Of a DNA stretch of 64,000 bases, positions 57,589 to 64,000 are shown in pieces. A program made the translations under genes and the position numbers. This DNA is from Cryptomeria japonica (Eukaryota > Streptophyta > Pinopsida > Cupressales > Cupressaceae). Each line of letters opens with the position of its first letter. The stretch's first letter is position 1. Below the pieces are notes generated by a model that worked only from the letters and a program-made list of their open reading frames with translations, searched no databases and was not told the origin of the DNA. The stretch covers positions 506,873,942-506,937,941 of the forward strand of contig NC_081410.1 of NCBI RefSeq assembly GCF_030272615.1, read 5' to 3'.

Positions 57589-59781
57589 CTAAAAGCGGAT
57601 ATTCTTGTGTAGCAGGTGTGTGAATGGGTGACACTTATCAGCCAATTGTGCAATGAATCTTCGGATGGATTGAAGTCGCCCTTGTAATGTCCTTAGCTGA
57701 CTGATATTCTTTGGAGGTGGCATGTCCATGATTGCCTTAACCTTTGCTGGATCGACCTCAATGCCTTTGCTTGAGACAATGTATCCTAGAAGTTTCTCGG
57801 AGGTTACTCCAAAGACACATTTCTTTGGGTTGAGTCGAACATGATATTGTTCCAGTCTATCAAAGATTCTCTCTAATATGTCCAAATGACCTTCTCTAGT
57901 GAGTGATTTTGCTAATAAGTCATAAACATAATCTTCCATTATGGTATGCATCATATCATGAAAGATAGTAGTCATTGCTCATTGATAGGTCACTCCTGCA
58001 TTCTTTAGACCAAAAGGCATTACATTCCAGCAGTATGTGCCCCATGGACATGTGAAGGCTGTCTTATGTTGATCTTTTGGTGCGATCTTTATCTGATTGT
58101 ATCCTGAAAAGCCATCCATGAGTGAAAGCATGGCATGTCCTGCTGTCAGGTCTACTATGATGTCGATATTTGGTAGGGGGAAGTCATCCTTAGGACATGC
58201 CTTATTCGGATCTCTGAAGTCAGTACAAATGCGGATGCCCCCTTTTGGTTTGCCGATAGGCACAATGTTGGAGATCCATTCTGCATAATCAATTGGCCTA
58301 ATGAAACCAACATCTAGGAGTTTCTTGAGTTCTGTTTTGACTAGCACCGCAATTTGGGGATGCATCTTACGAAGCTTCTGCTTGACAGGTTTGGCTCCTT
58401 TTGCTACGGTGAGGTGATGCATGACTAAATCAGGATCAAGCCCAAGCATGTCTTCATATGACCATGCAAAGTTGATCTGACGCTTCTGGAAGAACTCTAT
58501 AAATTTAGGCTGTTCTTCTGGAGTGAGAAGAGATGCTAGATGTATGAGATGAGGATTTTCAGGAGTCCCCACATTGTATTCTTTGGTTTCCTCAATGAGA
58601 ATCGTTGATTGTTCCTGTTGTGTACTAGCAGGGAGAATGTCAAACCCTTCATCCTCAGGCGCCTCAGAGAGGTTTTCACCATTGGATACGCTCTTTCTTT
58701 TTACTTTTGTCGAATCAAACAGTGCCACAGTGTGGTTTTCACTAGAAGATCCATGTTTTATTGTTATATTTTTGCAGCTGAAAGGTTTGGCATCCGCCCC
58801 AAAGTATGCTATGCTATTAAGTTCTATGGCGAATCCAGCTTTGTGATCCCCGCTTGGTAGGTTATCCCTTAATTCCAAAAAGTCAATGATGGCCTCATCA
58901 TTTTGGAAGAAGTCAAGACATGGGGGATTTGGTTGGTTCCATTCAATGAGTTCAGGGTGGATAATGGGCATTACTTCATCGATTAGGTTAAGTGCATTAG
59001 ATGTATCAGTGAGGGTTAAGATGTTATGGTGAAGGTCGTTAATGGTACTCTCCTTGTCAGAATCAGGCGTAGGATGAGACGTAGGGTCTGTGGAAGATGT
59101 TTCCAGTTCAAGAACCCAAGTGGTCTTTATCTGTGCTTCTCCATAAACAGGGATATCTTTGCGTGGTGGAGGCAGTGATGTGTCTTCCTCATCTGAAGTG
59201 TTAAGCTGTACAAAATCAAATTCCCACTCATGTGAGTCGGTCTCTGAGTCACTTTCCAGCATCCGATTACTATACCATACTGGGATGTCTTTGAAGTTAA
59301 ATACTGCAGGTGTGATTGGTTGATGTACCTTTGTAGTGATTGGTGCTACAGGAAGGTCGATGGGGATTAAGGAATCCAATACGGGGAGTATCGGTAGTGT
59401 TGACTCAGTTGCTTCTGCTGGAACTGTTGGTGCCATAGATGCTGCTGCGGGTTTTGATACAGTTGTTGCTGCTAATGGTGTTGCTGATGGGATTACTGGT
59501 TCGTTTGGTGGGATGAGTGGCATTGGTGATGGCTGTGTTGGGGTTTTGAGCCTCAGTGGGGCAGTTGGGATGGTGCTTGAGGCTGCTTTAATGATAAAAG
59601 GCATCTTTTTTGCCGTAGGTGGACAAAATTGTTTGCTGGGTTTTCCTTTGAACTTGAGTTTAGGAAAGATCTCTTTGTCAAAGCCTAGGCCTATATTACC
59701 TTTGGGCTTGAATTCTGGCAGCAGGGGTTCATGTCGTCCTTGTTTGCAATATCCCAAAGCACTCTGACCATCATACCCCAT
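57589..59781 (-). pseudogene. pol: linker and reverse transcriptase
   Basis: After a Pro/Ala/Thr-rich linker (about 59,700-59,300) the RT reads KLRKMHPQIAVLVKTELKKL, FIRPIDYAEW, GGIRICTDFRDPNKACPKDD, LSLMDGFSGYNQIKIA (motif A intact), WNVMPFGLKNAGVTYQ, a stop at 57,979-57,981, then MEDYVYDLLAKS. The catalytic YVDD-type motif reads YVYD because codon 57,922-57,924 is TAT, so one metal-binding Asp is lost. A second stop at 57,589-57,591 separates it from RNase H. Frame is maintained throughout. RT copies the RNA genome to DNA. Confidence 0.93.
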
Positions 59782-60549
59782 TCATTGCATAATGAGGAGA
59801 CCTTTGCCATACTGTTCCATAGGAAGTGTAACTTGCGGTATATCAGTGGTGATGCGATCTTTATAGATCCATTCCGCTAGGTCCTCATCTTGTGTTTCTT
59901 CCTCTTGACTCTTTCCAAGAATGAAGGGTGTCAAAGCACATGCTGGTATGTTTAGTGGTTGCTGGAGTACCTGCTGTGGTTTACCATGTGTTCTGGGAGA
60001 AGTGGGCATTTGTCCCACACAAAAGAGTTGACTCAAGTTGTATTCCCCAGGACCTTCCTCTGTGATCTTCATCTTAAGCTTTTCTTGCTTGGGTATAGTG
60101 GTGTTTGAATGGGCAAGAGAGGCGGGACTTATATATGATGTGGAGGAAATGGCTTCTCTATTATTAGGAACGGTAATCTCTGGTTGATGGTTGATATTAT
60201 GGCAAAATGCAAAGGGGTTTGCATCACCCAGAATTGTGATCTCTACACCGTTATGTGGGAACTTGATACATTGATGGTAGGTAGATGGAACGGCTTGCAT
60301 GGCATGTATCCAAGGTCTCCCTAATAATAGATTGTATGGCAGAGGAAGGTCTAGAACCTGATAGATGATGTGCTTTATCACAGGGCCCACACGGATTGGT
60401 AGTACCATAGCTCCTTTGGATGAATGCTCTGCATTGTCATAGGCTTTGATTGTGATCTTCTTACGAGGATCCACTAATTCTACCGCATAGCCCAATGCTG
60501 AGACCAACTGTAGTGTACAAATGTTTAGGCCTACTCCATTATCGATCAA
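59782..60549 (-). pseudogene. Aspartic protease of the Tat-lineage element
   Basis: The segment begins LIDNGVGLNICTLQLVSALGY, where the active-site loop has D-N-G in place of D-S/T-G. It continues with KITIKAYDNAEHSSKGA and LPYNLLLGRPWIHAMQ, the retropepsin C-terminal strand, followed by a linker (CVGQMPTSPRTHGKPQQ). Stops at 60,553-60,555 and 59,782-59,784 bound it in the same frame as gag and pol. It would cleave the polyprotein. Confidence 0.9.
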
Positions 60550-60552
60550 GAC

Positions 60553-62595
60553 TCACTTGATCCTGTGTTGGTTGATAAAGCCTTCAATGTGTAGCAAAGC
60601 GTTATGAGGTTGCTGGAAGGAAGAGTTGTCACTTTCGGAAAAAGTGAGACAAGGTGATGACTTTAGACTTCCAACCATTGCTTGAAATTGGTCTGTATTT
60701 AGGTTTGCAGGGACTGACACCTCTTGGAGTGCTTGATCCAAGATAGTTTTATGAGATGGCAATAGATGCAAAAGCTCTAAAATGGATATAAGCGCAGGGG
60801 TTTTGTCTAATTGTTCCACAAGATTGTACTGATTTGGGATGGAGGTGGTGCCTTGTGGAGCTACCTTTATGGTAACTTTGCCGCGACGCATAACAACATT
60901 GCAATTTGAGTTGGGATTTTTGAAGGTTATAGTTGCAACTTGTTCATTGGCATCATACAGATGATTTATAGTGTAATTATACGCAACCTGTGTGTAATCA
61001 GTGGTATCAGTGCCTTGCCTAGAAGTGGAAGGACCCCTTTGATCTTGTGATGGAAGTGGATTTTTGAACATCAGATGATCATTATTTGTTGTTTTTGGGT
61101 CATGTCCTTCAATTTCAATTTCTCCTCGATCAATAAGATCCTGAATGAGATCTTTCAATCGGTGACAATTACTTGTCTTGTGCCCTCTTCCTTGATGGAA
61201 TTCACAGTGTTCAGTATCTCTCCACCATGCCGGTTTGACCTGAGGCTCATAGTTTGATAGTTTAGGTAGAGTGACCAAATTTTGAGAAATGAGTTGTCGC
61301 AATACTGTTTCAATGGGTTCCCCTAAGGGAGTGTATGTGCGTTTTTGTTTTTGCTGATGAGGTCTAGGTTCATCGTGAGATGTGATGCGACCTTGATTAG
61401 AAGGAACATTTGTGTTGTTTTGAGGTGGAGGATTTTGTCCTGCAAACCGAACCACAGGTTGTTCGTTTTGGATAGTCCGGGCATCCACAACCCCATCGTT
61501 GACGATATTCTTGTTTTTATTCCAGAAGCTTGGTTTATCACTATTGAAGCGTAGGCAAGGACCATCTTTTGGTTCATTAAAGATTTTGATGAGTCCTTTC
61601 TTGATGAGTGCCCGTTCACATTTTAAACCCTTGGTGATCATATCATTAAAAGAGTCTGTGTCTTTGACATCCAGGTGAAATTCCATTTCTTCGTTTAAGT
61701 TGGAAATGAATATTTCCACTAGTTCTCGTTCAGGTAACTGAAGAGAACGTCTGCTAGACATTTGGCACGATTGTTGCAGGAATATTGAGAATAGTTCACC
61801 TGGTTTTTGTTTGGTGTTGCACAGATCAGCCATGGTGATGTCGTGTTCAATGTTATGAGAGTAATGAGTGAGGAATTTTTGGATAAGTTCCTCAAATGTT
61901 CTAATGCCACCTAGTAGTCGGGAAAACCATGATGTGGTTGTTCCTCCCAAGCTTTGGGGAAAAATTCGCATTAGGTATGTGTCTTCATATGCTACTTCGA
62001 GACAAGCGGAATGAAATTCTCGGACATGATCGCGGGGATCCCCCTTTCCTCTATATTTTTCAAATTTGGGTGTTTCAAATCCTCGTGGAAAGGGTGGCAT
62101 ATAAAGATTCCTATCAAAAGGATAGGGACAGATGTCATTGAGTGAGAATTGATTGGTCTTGACACCACTATGAAGTTGTTGGGCAAGATTCTCGACTTGT
62201 TGCTGAAACATCTCCATTTCAGTTGGAGGAGGAGGTGGTGGGTTACCTCGGGGAATATTATATCTGATGGGATCTCTACCTCTTTCCTCTTCATGGCGGC
62301 TTTGTCTTTCTGATGCTTGTCTTAATTGGGCAAGATCAAAGTCAGAGGGGAGTTTTGCTCCTTCTTGAGCGAGTCTTAAGAAGTGAGCATCCGCATTGCT
62401 CCTGAGTATTTCGTCAAAAAGTCTATTAAAGAGAGGGTTATGTTGAGCCCTTTCTATTGTTGCAGGAGTGGGAGTACTTGGGTTTTCGTCATCTGCATTT
62501 CCTCCAAGTGCTTCTTGAAATTCATTGAGATTTTCCTCTTCTTCTTCTTCCCTTTCTATTTCTCGTTGCCTGGACTGTGATCGGGTTTGGGCCAT
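60553..62595 (-). pseudogene. gag of the Tat-lineage element
   Basis: It starts at ATG 62,595 with MAQTRSQSRQREIEREEEEE and is open for 680 codons. An acidic N-terminus and a Pro run (NPPPPPPTEMEMF) lead to the capsid domain: FETPKFEKYRGKGDPRDHV, TYLMRIFPQSLGGTTTSWF, IRTFEELIQKFLTHYSHNI. A Cys/His finger HCEFHQGRGHKTSNCHRLKD (about 61,200) follows, comparable to the one in the 6,027 element. It runs into protease in the same frame through a TGA at 60,553-60,555. Gag would form the particle and bind element RNA. Confidence 0.93.
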
Positions 62596-64000
62596 TCTGT
62601 TTATAAGGTTTTTGTTGAAGTTGTGTGAAAATGATGATGAGTTTTTGTTGAAATGAGAGATTGATGGTTGGTGAATTGTGTTGCACGTGGATCTCTTAAC
62701 ACTTTTAGGGTAGATGTAACCGAAATTCCTTCTTTGAATTGCTTGCTTGTTTGATAAGATTTGATGTGATAAGGTGTAGAGAAATATGAGATGTGTTACA
62801 GATTGAACTACCTAGTAATGAGAGGATTCACTCATGAACTAGTTTTAACCTACGTAGATGTGTCTCTTAGGATGAGCTTATCCTAGATGTAGAAACAATC
62901 TAAAAAGTGATGTGAAGTGTTTGATTTCAAGCAATATCTAAAAGAGAACTTGGAACAATAACCTCTTAATGTTTTGAGAGTTGGGACGGATTGATGATGA
63001 AGTGATGATGTATGAGTGAGATGATGGATGAAAATGTTTTCAACTTCAATAAAAACTTTGCGTCACAAATGGGACAAACTCTACCTCTTCCCTTTCAGGT
63101 GTTGGAGGTATTTCTCGAGCTGTGTTGTAGGTGATGCAGACATTTGGGAAGAAGTTGGGATTAATCTTTCCTCCTTGATTTTTGTGATAACTCAGAGCTC
63201 TATATTGCATAAAAGCTCTGCGGTTCAATGAGTCTGAATCAAATTCGTTTGTTTTACCTTGAAGGTATAGACGCATGCGATGTAGAAAGACTCTATGGGA
63301 GACAAAGATTTTTCGATTGATATAGAAGAATTTCCTCCTTTTGATCAAAGCCTTTGAGCTTAATGGTCTTCTTTTCAAGTTGATATTCTGATGACACTTC
63401 TTCTTTCGCAAGATGTGAAGAATGGTCATAAAATTTGTCTCTTTGTTGTTTGTACCTTGTTTTTGATGTTTTTGGTTGTTTTGACAGATGTTTGGTTGGA
63501 TGAATACTTTGTTTTTGGGAAGTGATTTTCTGATTTTTCTTTGACAAGAAAACAAAGCAAGCACACAAACACAAGAATGTTGCCCCAAAGGCACAAATGA
63601 GTATGGGTCTAGATCAACCCAATCCTTGGACTTTTATATAACCCTTCCTTTAGATGTATTTTAAGGTGTATTTCCAAAGCCTGAAGTCGGCTCAATTTGC
63701 ACTTGGTCTTTAAAACGAACACACTTCAAACACTTTTTATCCCTAAGGTCAAATGGCTAGTTGTGATAAATTTAGCCCACATCTTGATATTTCTTCGACT
63801 TTGGTACTGCATACCTTATGAATCCTACCGTGGCAGGTAAGGATGTGATATACTAAGTCTTGCATGAACATAACAAATAGATGATCCCTATGATGGGGGA
63901 GTCACCACTTTTATCAAGCCACAAGTGACTTTTCAAAAAGCTATGTTTCTACTCAAGGAAATATGTATGGTGAGTATCTTGGGAGCAAAACCATCTATGC
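62596..64000 (-). other. 5' leader of the Tat-lineage element
   Basis: A 182-codon minus-strand frame (63,594-63,046) lacks an upstream ATG and has no recognised domain, although Tat/Ogre relatives can have an extra ORF before gag. A TATATAAAAG box lies at 63,640-63,631. Whether this is an LTR promoter or a chance match in the leader is not settled, since its surroundings do not resemble the LTR at 51,120-53,007. Confidence 0.4.

Larger units (their letters stand above)
51120..64000 (-). mobile_element. Tat-lineage Ty3/gypsy retrotransposon (5' end beyond the window)
   Basis: Reading leftwards from the right edge: leader, gag, protease, RT, RNase H, a second RNase H, integrase, a 2.3-kb 3' UTR, a polypurine tract and a 1.9-kb LTR. 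A second, archaeal-type RNase H after the first is the hallmark of the Tat group. The 5' LTR is expected beyond 64,000. That the LTR at 51,120-53,007 belongs to this element is inferred from order and strand. Confidence 0.8.

Noticed and set aside
58574-59767. Plus-strand frames opposite pol (90 and 143 codons)
   Set aside because: Mirror images of the strongly supported minus-strand polyprotein; the Gly/Val/Ala bias is the complement of a Pro/Ala/Thr-rich linker.

Overview
This window looks like intergenic DNA from a plant with a large, repeat-rich nuclear genome, most likely a gymnosperm such as a conifer. Species and clade are inferred, not proven. The evidence is nested LTR retrotransposons with plant-type primer binding sites, LTRs of 0.35 to 1.9 kb, a Tat-type Ty3/gypsy polyprotein with two RNase H domains, a plant PPR fragment, AT-rich spacers and no intact host gene. 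I see no rRNA, tRNA, CRISPR or bacterial-type signals.

Layout, left to right. 1-1.89 kb: 5' end of a minus-strand Ty1/copia element (gag, PBS, LTR). 1.89-3.2 kb: 3' tail and LTR of a Ty3/gypsy element. 3.5-5.5 kb: minus-strand remnants of an unrecognised protein family and of a LINE-type RNase H. 6,027-19,333: an LTR element with 1.24 kb LTRs and a GTTAG target duplication. It has gag-protease but no visible polymerase or integrase, and a second non-autonomous LTR element (10,606-16,099, minus) sits inside its protease. The outer element split an old repeat (5.7-6.0 and 19.3-20.1 kb) whose uninterrupted second copy lies at 36.9-38.35 kb. 21.6-21.8 kb: a PPR pseudogene scrap. 22.39-27.74 kb: a decayed chromovirus-like Ty3/gypsy element. 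28.7-32.6 kb: the 5' half of a minus-strand gypsy element whose long leader carries a 42-bp array and two 22-bp arrays. 33.7-34.1 kb: a possible RPA-like scrap. 37.8 kb: a long (AC)n tract. 38.4-39.6 kb: a second copy of the unrecognised family. 40.9-41.7 kb: an unidentified minus-strand pseudogene. 44.5-44.6 kb: a histone H3 C-terminal fragment.

45.9-48.9 kb holds the least ordinary item: a decayed DDE-transposase-like gene with a recognisable intron. It faces a degraded multi-exon minus-strand gene at 50.3-51.0 kb. From 51.1 kb to the right edge is a large minus-strand Tat-lineage element: a 1.9-kb 3' LTR, a 2.3-kb 3' UTR, then gag, protease, RT, RNase H, second RNase H and integrase in one 2,430-codon frame. 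That frame is broken only by four stop codons and carries a catalytic-site mutation in RT.

Nearly everything here is mobile-element sequence at different stages of decay. The clear insertion order is: old repeat, then the 6,027-19,333 element, then the 10,606-16,099 element.
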